Part shown: positions 1 through 11,280 of the stretch, piece by piece
How the letters are laid out: each line of letters begins with the position of its first letter
Position numbering within the stretch: position 1 is the first letter of the stretch
Origin: Neoceratodus forsteri
Taxonomy: Eukaryota; Chordata; Ceratodontiformes; Ceratodontidae
Direction of reading: 5' to 3'
Assembly (NCBI GenBank): GCA_016271365.2
Contig: CM057451.1
Coordinates: forward strand, 371,711,501 to 371,775,500
Length of the DNA stretch: 64,000 nucleotides
Notes under the pieces: generated by a model
What the model was told of the DNA's origin: nothing
The model's input: the letters and a program-made list of their open reading frames with translations, nothing else
Database searches by the model: none
Position numbers and translations under genes: made by a program

Positions 1-73
1 CTCGTAGTGTCAACGCACTTGCGCTGAAGCCTCCTCTTGGAGGAGGAAGACAGGATGAGCGGGTTGCGCTGGC

Positions 74-931
74 TTACTGGTGTCGGATCGGCCGATGTCG
101 GGCGGGATCAGCTGGACCGAGACGAGTCCGAGACCGAGACCCTCGGTGTTTCCGAGGATGGGTCTGGGAAGGCGGGGACACCCGTTCTTCCCTCGGCTCG
201 GAAATCTTGACCGGGGACTCCAGCACGGGAGGTGCAGGCAAGTCCTCGGTCTCCACCAGGGGAACCGGTGAAGAAAGTTTGTCAGCTTCACCAGTCGACA
301 GCCCGTCCGACGGGTCGAGAAAAATCTCGACCGCGTCGACGGGTGTCTCGGCCGGCTGACCTGACGGGGACACCGTGAAGCCAGTGGCCTTAGCCGCAAC
401 CTCGACCAAAGCCGAGTGTCGACTGTCCGGGGAAGTGGACCTCTCACGCTCCCACGAACGCCGACGGTGGGACTTACCTTTCGAGTCCTTCTTTTTGGAC
501 CGAGAAGAATGTCCAGATGGCCCCTCTCCCTTCGTGGAGAGGGATTGGCAAAGCTCCTTAAAAGAAGTTGTGTAGGAGGATCCCAGAGAGAGCGGGATAA
601 ATGCCGCGACCAAGGAAGATGAAGATGCGGCCTGGGCCGCCTCCTCCTCGAGGGTGATCATCTGCTCGAGTTGCTCAGCTGAGCCAGCCGCCGCGGACAC
701 CGCCCAACGGGTCTCCTTTGACTTCACCGGTGGGTAGCGCTTCTCGCGGCGCCCAAGCTGTAACCAGGGAGCACGGTCTTCCAGGACATTGGCCGAAAAC
801 GAACGGCATAACTCGCAGGCCTGCGGGTTATGGTCTAGGCCGAGGCAGTAGACGCACGTGGAGTGCGGATCCGTCCTGGACATTTTCTGCCCACATGGGC
901 ACCACCGAAAACCGGGAGTTGATTTGTCCAT
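74..931 (-). CDS. DIRS family A Gag-like protein (285 codons, element A0)
   Basis: This ORF starts at the ATG at 931. The first 45 residues hold a Cys/His cluster (CPCG, then HSTCVYC, LDH and CELC) with the spacing of a zinc-binding knuckle, and the same motif is found in the gag regions of the other DIRS copies here. Next come a Glu/Ala-rich stretch (EEEAAQAA), a Ser/Lys/Arg-rich basic stretch (about residues 130-170) that could bind RNA, and an acidic Pro-rich tail. It is the longest uninterrupted gag reading frame in the window. In family A copies the gag core continues well beyond this point, so the stop at 74 probably truncates it. Gag assignment is by position and composition; no enzymatic role is implied. 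Confidence 0.75.
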   Translation of the reverse strand: MDKSTPGFRWCPCGQKMSRTDPHSTCVYCLGLDHNPQACELCRSFSANVLEDRAPWLQLGRREKRYPPVKSKETRWAVSAAAGSAEQLEQMITLEEEAAQAASSSSLVAAFIPLSLGSSYTTSFKELCQSLSTKGEGPSGHSSRSKKKDSKGKSHRRRSWERERSTSPDSRHSALVEVAAKATGFTVSPSGQPAETPVDAVEIFLDPSDGLSTGEADKLSSPVPLVETEDLPAPPVLESPVKISEPREERVSPPSQTHPRKHRGSRSRTRLGPADPARHRPIRHQ

Positions 932-1029
932 CGCAGCTGCGAGGGAGTAATTTGACCGAAGTCTTGAAAACTTAAGAATCAGTTTCGGGCGAACTGAAGA
1001 ATTAGGATCCAGTCTATATGCAGAGCGTT

Positions 1030-1205
1030 AAGGAAGGAACCTGAGCTTCCAAGCGGTAAGGAAGATCTGGCGTCATGGGGCGGAGCCGAGAGTTTTACCA
1101 CCCGGGTGGGTGGGAGGAGCCAGCTTGAAGATCTTCGGGCAAGATTTAAAGCGGCAAGGAACCTGCCAGACAGTGTGGATGAACAACATATCCATGTCCC
1201 TAGAA
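1030..1205 (-). repeat. Right (5') terminal inverted repeat of DIRS A0
   Basis: This repeat aligns along its length with the right terminal repeat of A1 (19025-19191) and A2 (52075-52240), and in inverted orientation with the left repeats of A1 (13300-13490) and A2 (36560-36740). It ends at CCTAGAA. Inverted rather than direct terminal repeats are characteristic of the DIRS group. Confidence 0.8.
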
Positions 1206-1832
1206 CCCCACTTCAATGGGCAGATTTCCAGAGTTTGCTTGTCCGTCGAGAAGCAGGCATCACACTTATTCATATCATGGTTCGGCACAAGGCAGGCCTG
1301 GCACTTAATATGCCAGTCTGCGACTGTGAGATGACCCCCACAGGGGCACACAGATATGGGGCTGCAGCTTTCTTCTTCTTTTGCCCCTTCAAACTTGGCA
1401 TTCCAACAACCAAAATAATAATAAGAGATGAAAAGTGGAACTAACATCAAACTAAGATAAAGTGGTACCCAAAAACAAATGGTGCCATAAAAATGGTGCC
1501 AGAAGGTGTTCGACATTGAAAAACAGTAAGCGGCGACAAATTGAGAAGATTAACGCAGATGACACAGTTGACAATCAACTGCAGCTGCTCCTATGTTGCA
1601 CACTTGACAGTGGGGAAAAACAGAACTGAGGAATGGAGGGGGCTGTCATCGCTTACTGGCTGGCTCATGTGCGTGACATCACTATGTTGGCCTCATGGGT
1701 GGGTGCCCACATCAACGTCGATCCCCTTCCTAAGCTGCAAAAGACTGTTTCTGTGAGGTCCTAGTGCCTCAGTCTTAGACTCATCAGTATAAATGTATGG
1801 TGAAGACCGACTCCTGGAAGATAATGTTCTAT
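1206..1832 (-). mobile_element. DIRS family D gag fragment and 5' terminus (D0), interrupted by A0
   Basis: On the minus strand, about 1390-1190 encodes a second, divergent Cys/His knuckle (CPCG, KCQACL, NHDMNKCDACF). It resembles the motif of the A-family gag and is nearly the same as the one read at about 24790-24690. About 1765-1832 resembles the reverse complement of the D-family left end at 19200-19260 (GTGAAGA, TGGAAGAT and TATGTA blocks), so it is read as the other terminus. A0 has inserted at GAA 1203-1205 inside this gag. The piece is short and decayed, so the family assignment is moderate. Confidence 0.55.
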
Positions 1833-1906
1833 GTAAAATAATGTGTTCTAAGTGAAATAACATTGGTTCTAAGGGTCTAAAATATCCATATATCCCAAAA
1901 TAACGA

Positions 1907-1912
1907 TTTATT
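1907..1912 (-). promoter_or_regulatory. Distal candidate polyadenylation signal AATAAA
   Basis: TTTATT on the plus strand gives AATAAA on the minus strand, in the context TATGTAAATAAATCG. It is the last such hexamer before the DIRS D0 remnant that begins at 1832. Its use as the AGO1 end is an inference; several nearer hexamers could serve instead. Confidence 0.35.
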
Positions 1913-4900
1913 TACATACTTTGTTCACGACTAACATTCTACATAAACCACTCTCACAACATCAGCAACTGGCAAACATCTTTAATGGTAACAAAAACAT
2001 TTTAGTAAAAAGAACTAAAATAAAAAAGTTAAAAACTATGAGAACGTCCTTTCTTCAACAATAGATTAGTTCTAGACCGAAGTGCTATGAACAGAAACAG
2101 CCTGTGTACAGCGTGGTACGTTGAAATGCCAGAATACAAGTATTGGCCCTTTTTGTGCATTGACTGCATGCCAATGAGGAACACCTCAGCATCTGTGTTT
2201 CCACTAGTGTTTAAAAAAAAAAAAAAAAACATACAATTTGCAGCAATTCAGTTTCACAAATAAAATGTGCTGGTCAACTTAGAATCAAACACCTCTAAAT
2301 GCAGATTTGTAAAGTGAATGTGTCTGTGAAGCTGCCAAATAACTTCTGTATACCTAGCACACTTGCATTCTCAGCACTTAAAAATGAAGGGAGTGTTTCT
2401 CAGTGTTTGTCAACAATTCGTTAAAAAAATACAGTTGTCTTCTGTACCCTGTGTATATAGTTTACCAGGCCCATCTGAGCTTGGTTGTCTTAACTGTGTG
2501 GTTTCCTTATAGAAATTGCTTACTGCTGTAATTGTTGCCACTTTAAGCAAAAAAAAATGTTGTGCCAACACGTCAGACCTTGAGCAGAATTTCAAATGGA
2601 ACACAATTCTTAACATCAAGAAAACCTGTTCACTTACGGTTTAAAATGACTATTATTTCTTCCTTATAAGAGGCAGTATGCGTTTTTTGCTGGCTGAAAG
2701 GCAATTACCTGCCAAGAGCTTCACTGTACTGACCCTCAACACTCATGTCCCACTCCTCAAATCTAAAGGTCAAAATGGAACAAGATATAATAATGTACAA
2801 AAATACATGTTTAAATAACATTTTCCCCATATCATTATTTAATGTTAGAAGCCCATTTTCTTTCTACCTTTTAAATTACGATTAAAGATACAAATTCAGA
2901 CCACATCAGAACCAACACTCCTTTCAAATACTGCGAGGTGGGGTTTTAAATGACAACGCATTCATTTAATTATAACCTATGCAATTAGAAAACCAAAGTC
3001 TACAAGCCCAGTATGTGACTACTTACACCATTAAGGTGTGGATTACAGCTACTTCCTGTGGTCAAATAACCCTCTTCACTTTCCACAGAGGCACTTAGTT
3101 TATTTACAAATGACAAGGTACTGTACTTTTTATCCCCAAAAACACCGTTAAGGTTCTAAGACAGTTTTAAAATTTGCATTTGTTCACCTTCAAGATTAGA
3201 TAACGTTCTTTCTCAAAATAGAAAAACTGGTTAAAAACTAAAAAAAAAAAAAAAAAAAATCACACTTTGTTCAGGAAGGCAGAGAGCTTTCCAATTAGGA
3301 ATCTAAGATATTTTCATGGGACTGTTCCTGTCATTTTAATTAGTTTTGAACAGTTCTCCAAAAAGTGATGATAAATGCTGAGGAATCCCCTATCTCCTGA
3401 CATACAAGTGTAGGCAGCCTGTTCTTTGCTATCGAGTCATCACTACAGTAATAGCAGTTGCATTCAGTAACCTTGCCAGTAACAACAAAAAAAAGGAGCA
3501 ACACTGCCTCTTAAGTTCATAAATATAGCTGTGTAGTACTGCATTCATCTTGTTACCAATATGGCACAAAACAGGACATGAGGCTCAACAAAATGTTAAC
3601 ACCTGTCTTTTCCTCTATTTAGAAGTTAAACCTGCACGAGAAGCTGCAGACTTCATTTATTGCTATGCCACCAATTACCCTCTTTAGTCTGAAGCAGCAG
3701 CCTCTTGTCATTTTTAGACGGACAGCAGCAGCAACCAAGTACCACTCGAGATGCTCAGGAAGGTTCTCTAACTAATATTTCAATCTACATCTGTCTCCTT
3801 ATAATACCCACCATTTAAAGCCAAATTAAAAGGTCACGATCGCAGCGACAACTCTTTAAAATGTGATTTCAGGAGCAGTCTAAAGAAAAAACGAGCAATT
3901 TAAAACTGTGACTGGGGTGAGGTGGAGCATGGCATTCTGCTTTATTGCTACTATGTAAATAAAAATGTTTGTAGGGTTACTCGACCAGGAAGGGACAGAC
4001 TGATTCACAAAAACAACCCATTACACATTTTTACCATTGGCTAAATCAAGAGTTCATACATTCGGCAAAGTATATGCTACAACTAGGCGTGTCATGAGAA
4101 CATACAGTATTTGACTGTTCTTTAGTCAGTCCACAGAGAGGGGAAGGGACAGAGGCTAAAACAAATGGCATATAGAAAGGGGCAATCGGACTTAACTTCT
4201 GTTTAGAAATCTTAAAAACTTAACAGCAGCACGTTTCTCAAAAAAAAAAGCTCTTTTCACCACTCAATGCAAGTGAATGCTTACAGTAAATTATAATGAA
4301 CCTGACAGTTTGGGGAACTGGTGTTACTTTATTCATTTGATGGGCCCAAATAAATTGCTCCCATCTGTGGTCTGGTTGTACTTGCTTTTGCCTTGAAAAA
4401 TGTGGAAATCAGTGTCTGTTGTGAGGTCTCCACTAGAAGGCACCCATTTAAAAGGAACGTTGATGCAGTAATTCAGTGCAGACGGCATCAAGAAAAAGCC
4501 TTAGTATTTCTGAAAGGCTGTGAAAACTCCAGAGGTAACAATGCTCTGGCGTGAAAAAAAAAAAGCCTTAAATTTAGGCTCTGACCAACTACTGGTCATC
4601 ATCTCCAAATACGTGCAGAGGGGGACTCACAGATGACCATTTCATGGAGGCAATCCTAGCAGCAATGGCGACAGCAATGAAGGATTTGTACTTTAACGAG
4701 CTGCAATCTGTCTTTTCCCTGAGGTCTGCCAGCATCAAATATGTCTGGACATGTTGGTGACGGCAGTAACCATTTTGCTGATAAAGGGGCACCCTTGGTA
4801 CACATGGGGGCACAACACTTTCAGCTCCATCAACCCTAGGAAAACACATTTATGAGGAGAAAGCTGCACCGCTAGATCAGATCTGTTTGTAAATTGCACG

Positions 4901-5574
4901 CAGCCATAGTAGGCTTAAGAACACTGAGAGGGCACCTCATGGTAAACAGCACTACTGTTAGGGCTGCAGTTTAGCACTGTAACCAAAGGGCTGTAAAAAC
5001 AATTTCATGAGAAAATAATGCATAAAAGTAATACATTATATACCTGCCTTTCTCTAATTTTGACTCTTTTCAATCAAAAGTTTACTTAAAAACTGCAAAA
5101 ACTTTTCTTTAAAAAATCCATAAGTTGGACTCTTGTGCTATGCTGTAATTAAAAGAATGTATTTAAAAATTTAGACCGGCATCCTTAACCGACTGATACC
5201 ATTCCAAAATTGGGTGCTGCTCCTTAGTCACAACGGTCAGCTGGGACAATGAACACAGTGGCAATGGCAAGCTGCCGTGCTTAAAGAGTACCAGTCATAC
5301 TTGCATAAAAATACATTCTCCAATCAACATATCAGAGTCTTTCCTTTCTGAAACGGGAGCTCAATGTAAATCCATAATATTTACTACTAACAGGAAAGAA
5401 AGGGACTGGATTTTGGCTCTGTGGAACTAGCAATCAGACCCCTTCCATTTCCTATTCTACATCCTGCCCCACACTGAGGGCATTTCATGAAGTCAGGGAA
5501 AGGCTCATACCTGCAGTGGTGAACCTCCACATAAGTCAAACTATTCTGATGCCCACTTCACTTAATATTTAATT

Positions 5575-6080
5575 TGTGCGATCTTGCTCCGTGAACAAGC
5601 CTGGTTTGCCGGAGGATCGGATGGGGGAGGAGAACTGAGCATCCTAAGGGACACTCTCTTCCTCCAGGGAGGGTTGCTGTACCCGCTGTATTACTGCCAC
5701 CTGGTGACCACGGGTAGCGGTGTAGTAAGGGGCACCATGTGGGAGGGGAGGGCGTCGGCAGGGGTCCGGAGCGGCAGCATATCTCTGTGTGTGCATGCCT
5801 CCATGACCTCCCTTGCACACTGCCGCCCTCGGCATGTGGGAGTATAAGGGGGAAGTCGGATCCCATGGCATTAGGACCTCCTGGACTGGTGGTCCTCACA
5901 GACTCCTGGCATGGCCACTGCGGGCACGCCATGGCGGTCAGAACCGTCCCTTGGAATGCCCCACCCCAAGTGGGTGAGCTCTTGGGGTTGCTGACCCAAA
6001 GCTGGCATGTGCTCAGGCGACGGGGGCAATCCAGGAGCGAAGCCATGGCCGGGGAGTTAAAGAGAGAGAGAGAAAAAATA
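5575..6080 (+). repeat. GC-rich SINE-like repeat in the AGO1 3' UTR
   Basis: The block at about 5610-5690 (GGGGGAGGAGAACTGAGCATCC, then a TCTTCCTCCAGGG-like run) matches 27965-28025 and, more loosely, 22790-22870. The copy ends in a GA-rich, A-rich tail (6060-6078), as do the copies ending near 25745 and 29635. It is antisense to AGO1. This copy lacks a convincing tRNA-like head, so it is probably truncated at its 5' end. Confidence 0.5.
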
Positions 6081-6369
6081 TATATTTATTTTGTGGACAC
6101 ACTGATCAGAGTGAGCCACTCCATAGTTACCCATAATCCATTCTTCTACCCAGAATCCTGCTGCAGAAATGATGTTACAATGCAATCTGTCCACACCGAG
6201 TGCTCTAAAGGATAACAGATAATATGCACTAATCTGCCAGCCAGGGGGAATAAGTGTGTAGAGGCAGAAAGAGGCAGGTATATGGTCATTCCTAACCTAT
6301 CAAGCTGGGCATGAATCTTTCATAGACAGCATCTTCAATCAGATTCTGCCCCACTACCACTGTAGCACT

Positions 6370-6835
6370 CTAGGTAAAGATGTACCAGAAGGCGACCAAC
6401 CTCGGGTGGTACTGCTTCTTCCTCTTCCTGTCGGAAGAGGAAGAACTCGAGGCAGAGTGGTGCCAGGTCCCTGACCTGGATTGTGAATGGGCCCATTTCT
6501 TTCTGTGTCTATGAGCAGTCTGTCCTCCTTTCTGATCACCAGACTCCCTATGATGGCCCCCCCCCCACCCCCGGAGAGGGCGACGGACCAGACCCAGCCG
6601 AGCCGCCAGAGCAGTCTTCCAACAGAGAGTCCTTACTTTCACCATCTCCATTCATGGTCGACTCTCGATCAGTAGGGCTGAAGAAGAAAAATAAAACTTT
6701 TTTTTTTTCACTACAAAAAACAAACCACCAAGACATGGTCCTATCTCAGTGCCAGCCCTCCTGAAGATTTTTGGCTCCCGCAGGGTCCCAGCGCCTCTGG
6801 CTTGTAACCCAGATGTATGAATAAATGATGAAGAC
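6370..6835 (-). mobile_element. DIRS gag fragment and terminus within the AGO1 3' UTR
   Basis: The minus strand encodes a Ser/Arg/Lys-rich segment (RHRKKWAHSQSRSG followed by SASSSSSSDRKRK) like the basic stretch of DIRS Gag. The right part (about 6800-6835: GATGAAGACTAAGTCCAGGAAGATAAGATAC) resembles the D0 terminus near 1790-1830. No enzymatic domains are present, so it is a short 5' remnant or an internally deleted copy. Confidence 0.45.
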
Positions 6836-7576
6836 TAAGTCCAGGAAGATAAGATACAAGTGGCAAGGGTACCAGAATACTTTGAACCATGTCAGAAACT
6901 GCTAGTCAGCATTGGATGCCTTCAGCTACTGAATGCTGACTGTAAGATGAGCCCTTCCAAGTTTAGAGAGTACTGCAGTGCTCTCCACTGAAGTAAAGGG
7001 GGGGGGAGAGAAGCTTTTTATTAACTTTTTCAATCTCTTTGGGTGCCTTTGTTCTTCTCTAAATCAGAGCTCTGATTTTCAACAAAAGGCACACTGACAG
7101 ATCACAAAGTTAATACAAAAGACACTGCCATTCACTTCAATCATTCTCCAAACATTGTTGCCACGAAATGGCTAGAGCGTGGTAGTGGGGTGCAGAAGAA
7201 GGAAGTGGAACAGGTCTTGCTGCCAGGTTCAAGAAGCCAAAATATAATATGATCCCTTCTTTTACTGCTAGTACTGAAAATTATGGCTTCACAGCGAGTC
7301 CATGTTTCAGGAGGAGAGGCCCTTATGTGTTTATTTAAAGCGAACTGTTCTGTGGACTGTGGACATCATTGTTTGAAAGCCCCTGAAAAGCTATTTTAAA
7401 CAAGGTATTCATGCCTACCTGTAGAAGGCAGATGTATAGAGATAAACATGACTAAATATGTTCAGCAGTGATACTACATGCAATATCAGGAAAGACTGTC
7501 ACCAGATCTCCGAGTATTGCACCAAAAATACAGTAGTGCTTATGTCAGTGATACACTGTTACTTTAAATTTTCCCT

Positions 7577-7716
7577 CTAAGAAGGGATTAACCCATGACA
7601 GGGTATGGGTTCCACATTAATCCATGCCGGGAGGGGGCTGGAGTCACGAGGCGAAGCCAAGTTTGTTGAGCACTAGCTCAGCAAACCCATACCCTGGAGT
7701 GGGTTAATCCTCTTAT
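7577..7716. repeat. Foldback element with ~33-bp arms
   Basis: Arms 7577-7610 and 7684-7716 are near reverse complements (AAGAAGGGATTAACCCA... paired with ...TGGGTTAATCCTCTTAT). A second small hairpin lies inside (about 7660-7686, GTTTGTTGAGC with GCTCAGCAAAC). It looks like a non-autonomous palindromic MITE. It would be transcribed as part of the candidate AGO1 3' UTR. Confidence 0.6.
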
Positions 7717-8125
7717 AACATGGGCAATGTTATATTAGAGTTTTACCTAAAGAAACAGTAATATAAAGCCCTGTGAACATGCAACTGTGGGTATATCAGG
7801 GATTAATCAATGGTCAGGTGACCTGTTTGGACTAATCAGAAGACAGTATTTTCAGAACCCATGTTATAAATGGGTTTACGCAGCAGCGTAGGGTCCTCTT
7901 GATGAAGATTTCAAGCGAAACTGTTTAGGCTGTTTGTGACATCCTTTTTTTTTTTTTTTAAAGCTATGTTGTGTGGGCGAATATTATTACATTGGTTGAA
8001 TGCACCTGAGCACTTTAAATACAATTTCTGGGTGCAATACTTGGAGCTCTGATGCCAGTCTTTTCTGATATAGTGTTGCTTTTTCACCGGGCATAGACTG
8101 CTTCAGTAGAGTGACATCCTTGTTG

Positions 8126-8262
8126 TGATACTACATTTCCACCATTCTATGGAATCCTGTGATGTCATGAAGGAACAAGCTGTGCCTGACGTTATGTAGT
8201 CAGACACAGCTTGTTCCTCCATGACATCATAAAGTTCCATAACATGGAAACATGTCGTATCA
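8126..8262. repeat. Long hairpin with ~65-bp arms and an 8-nt loop
   Basis: Left arm 8126-8190 and right arm 8199-8262 are reverse complements with few mismatches; the inner 30 bp (TGATGTCATG.AGGAACAAGC... ending CTGAC/GTCAG) carry only two or three differences. The loop is GTTATGTA. It could be a palindromic MITE. In RNA it would form a long dsRNA stem within the candidate AGO1 3' UTR. Confidence 0.75.
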
Positions 8263-10463
8263 GTATTGAACAAACAGCCATGTACAGCTGAGGAATGCTG
8301 CCAGTTACAGGTAACCCCAATATCTTGTTTAGAACTCTTCATGGGCTTTCAAACTATGATGGCCACTGTGCATGAATGCTCCCCTTTAATTTACAATGCA
8401 ACCAAGTCTCTACTATTAGGGGTACTGAAACACAGTTGCTCAAAGCAAGAATGTAGTTATCCACTGTTCAGGTTATGGGGGGTTGGGGATAACTAAAGAG
8501 TAAAAGAAAAGGACGGTTCCGATTCTGATGGAGACCAAAACACTGGCTCTGTACCTGCAGCACAGCCTTAAAAGTTCTCATTATGCAACCAGAGAGAGGT
8601 TGGGATGCATGTTCTGAAGAGTCTTGGCTTATTAAATTAGGCAAACCATATCAGACTGCATTCTTCTGAAACAGGCTCAGTAGAGGATGAACCTGGATGA
8701 AAGAAGAGGCTCTGTTTTAACCAGTCTGCAGCCACTGGTACAAAGAGTGTACATTATGCTGCTAGCAGGCTTCACTAAATGCATCCTACCCACTGCAAAA
8801 GTGCAACCATGTATTTAACAAAATGAGGGGAACACCAGAAGGGAATATAGGAGATGAAAGGTGGGTTTCATAGAGGCAGTTAAAAACTTTTGGGGGCCAC
8901 ATATTCCCCTAGGGGTCGCACCGCATGCAGACAAATGGTTACAGATGACAGCCTGCTTCAAAATGTTAAAGGTGAGCTACATCCTGAATCATAATGGGTA
9001 ATAGCACAAAGCTACAATCCCCATCTCAAATGAATTTTGATGCCTAGGCAAGCAAAAGGTACTAAATTCCTTCAACTGTTAAGAACTCAAACTTCTGCTG
9101 TAAAAAATGTCAAGCGTGTATGCCAAAACAATTTGCAAGGTCATATTTTCCTTGCCATAACCACTCTTTTGACTACACAGGATAGCAAAAGAATGTAGCA
9201 CTTGCTGAGGTTCAAACAGGAAGTTCATTCTGAAACCTGTTTGCATAGTAAATGTTGATTAAAAAAAACAGCAATCGTTTAATCAGGGGACATACTGGCC
9301 CCCAAAACGCTGAGTTGCAAGAATTGAAAGAAATCACTTTAGAAATGTCTATTGCCTAAATTCCATGTTGGCCAGGAATCTCACTGTGTACACAATGCTG
9401 TCTGTAACGTCAGAAAAAGTGTAAGAAGAAATATGTGCTTATATTATCATACAGTGCTGCACACAAAGTGAGAAGAGAAATTAAAAATAATTAAAACAAA
9501 AAGGTGCTTTAGCAGTCTTATCTCAGCTGATTTAACAGGATCTGCACAGAAAGGTAAAATTTCACTTACATTCGACCTGGTCCAGTTACATCACCTGTAA
9601 GTGCGTATGAACGCCCTAGGTCGCACCTGGAAATGAGCCTTGGCTCAGTGTGCTTTTCCTGACCAACATTTCTAAATAAATTAAAAAAAAAAAAAAGTAA
9701 TTTTTCCTATGTAAACCTGATGATAAATCAACAGTAATGAAGATCCTTCTCCCAGCCAACACTGTTTTAAAGAGAAGAATTTCAAACAGACAGTCATATT
9801 CAGGCTCTTGGTGAGCATGAAGATGGTTCCATTGCAGAGAAAGCTGAAGGCGATGAGGTCTACCTAGCTGCAAAATGACAAAAATTTACTGGACAACAAA
9901 GCAGCGGAGTGCAGAGTCCTCCGGCCTGTTCCACATGCTCAACCTGGAGGTTATTCACATAATGCTGTTCACGGTGACATGTCGGGTGCCAAGGCGTACA
10001 ACTCGGCAAGGCCTTCTGGACACTTTCAGCAGCTGCTTTATGAGGATGTCCCACCATGTATGCATGTCGAGGTGTTCAAAGGACAATCCCAACAGTCACA
10101 GGGGGTGGGTACCGGAGTGCGCTACTGTCAGAAGAGGCAAAACTAATGACCCAGCTGTGACCCCAAAAGGTGGAGAGTCACAGGAAGTGCACAATATGAA
10201 CTATGCCAATGACAAGCAATACATGCAATTTGGCAACAGACATGGTATCATATAAAAATATGGTCTAGTAAAATTTAGTAATATATAAATATATCTAAGT
10301 TCCACTGTGGAAGAAATCCAGACAACTGTCGATATGATGGCATCTTGCCAATAAAAACGACTGAAGTAGTATCTTGTAATGATGCTGGCCATTTTTTCAG
10401 CAGCTATTAAATATGTAACCTTGAAAGTGCATGTCTAAACTTCTTTAACCGTTTTAAGTTTGT

Positions 10464-10608
10464 AATCTTTAAAGGACCGTACTTCCATCACAAAACAAAA
10501 GTTGCTACTTTTGCATGCCATCAAGTTCACTGTAGGAAACCTACAGATTTTGTTTCGCTGCCACCAGTTTGCTTTATTTTGAGTGCAGGCACTGTCCCTT
10601 TAAAGATG
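10464..10608. repeat. Palindromic MITE with CTTTAAAGG(A)C ends
   Basis: Left end AATCTTTAAAGGACCGTAC and the reverse complement of the right end (CATCTTTAAAGGGACAGTGC) match, and pairing continues inward for about 40 bp with mismatches. The CTTTAAA end motif recurs in the palindromes at 11644-12176 and 12617-13070, suggesting one family. Confidence 0.55.
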
Positions 10609-10791
10609 AAAATTTGCAGCATTATTAGTAAGGCACTCACCCATTAAAAGATAAAATCCATAGCTGCTTTTTCAAATTACAATGGGGAACTATTTTTCAT
10701 CATGCCCAACACAAGGAAGACAAATTCTGTCAGTTCTGAACTAAGTGCTAGTGTGCCTTATGGGATGGCAGGAGAATAAATGCATGTGTCT

Positions 10792-10810
10792 GGGCGGGGT
10801 GGGGTGGGGG
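10792..10810 (+). other. Potential G-quadruplex tract
   Basis: Four G runs with single-base loops (GGG C GGGG T GGGG T GGGGG) lie on the plus strand. AGO1 is transcribed from the other strand, so its RNA would be C-rich here; a quadruplex would concern the DNA or an antisense RNA. Confidence 0.4.
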
Positions 10811-11263
10811 CAAAGGATGATGTAATGTGACATACCATCTCTAATATCTACATATCTTTCTAAGTATCTTGTATCCTAAAACATTAACTAATACAAATTT
10901 AGTCTTCTTTTAAGGCTCTAAATATCAGAAACTCTACCAGCGTTCGTTTGGCATTTATGGACCATTTACACTTCACAGTCTAGTAGAAATCTTTAGTATT
11001 GCATACAAAAGTTCAGAATCATAAAACCGGTTTCATTTATGGTGGAAAAGCTGACGTCATTCTACAAAAAAATTCTTCATTCGTTTGGTCAGGCTGAACT
11101 CGAAGACCAGAGAACATTGGTGTCTTTGAACACCAACTACCAGTTTTCCCAGAGGGTCTCCTTCCACTGTAGTTGCCTTTCAACCTCTGCTGTGCTGTCC
11201 TTTTATCACAAGGTGCCCTGCTGCTTCCCCTATGGCTCCAACAAGTCCAAAAAGCTTTCTGAG

Positions 11264-11270
11264 TGAGGTA
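11264..11270 (-). promoter_or_regulatory. let-7-type seed match 10 nt after the AGO1 stop codon
   Basis: The minus strand reads TACCTCA, which pairs with let-7 positions 2-7 and has an A opposite position 1 (a 7mer-A1 site). It begins 10 nt downstream of the TGA. In mammals let-7a binding just downstream of the AGO1 stop has been reported to promote translational readthrough (AGO1x); the position here fits that arrangement. Function in this species is inferred. Confidence 0.5.
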
Positions 11271-11280
11271 ACAGTTGTCT

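Larger units (their letters stand above)
1..1205 (-). mobile_element. DIRS retrotransposon copy A0, 5' part (continues off the left edge)
   Basis: The minus strand carries a DIRS-type gag ORF (931-74) preceded by a terminal inverted repeat at about 1030-1205. That repeat matches the terminal repeats at 19025-19191 and 52075-52240: a GGAAGATCTGGCGTCATG-like block, then ACCACCCGGGTGGGTGGGAGGAG, and an end in CCTAGAA. The element therefore ends at GAA 1203-1205. The recombinase and reverse transcriptase parts lie beyond position 1. It is inserted into another DIRS gag fragment that resumes at 1206. The family is clear from its match to the fuller copy A1; activity cannot be judged from this piece. 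Confidence 0.85.
1833..11280 (-). other. AGO1: Probable AGO1 3' untranslated region with embedded repeats
   Basis: This AT-rich stretch directly follows the AGO1 stop codon in the direction of transcription. No other recognisable exon lies in it. Several AATAAA hexamers occur on the minus strand (TTTATT on the plus strand), for example near 10573, 7015, 4329, 3947 and 1907; the farthest lies just before the D0 DIRS copy. Vertebrate AGO genes are known for very long 3' UTRs, which makes a 9.4-kb UTR plausible. A GC-rich SINE (5575-6080), a DIRS fragment (6370-6835) and foldbacks (7577-7716, 8126-8262, 10464-10608) lie inside it. The sequence alone cannot show which poly(A) site is used or whether an unrelated downstream gene shares the region. 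Confidence 0.45.

Noticed and set aside
4589..4849. Minus-strand 86-codon frame ending in VFGDDDQ, preceded by an acceptor-like TTTTCCTAG at about 4840
   Set aside because: It could be a last exon of an unidentified gene, but I recognise no family. No partner exon was found, and it sits inside the probable AGO1 3' UTR.
7898..7930. CTTGATGAAGATTTCAAGCGAAAC as a second hammerhead-like core
   Set aside because: The first core base differs (TTGATGA rather than CTGATGA) and no stem II is visible; the phrase is a common repeat motif.
9860..10057. Minus-strand frame of 65 codons with a neighbouring acceptor-like TTTTGCAG
   Set aside because: No recognisable domain, and no matching donor-acceptor pair keeping a frame; chance frame in UTR-like sequence.
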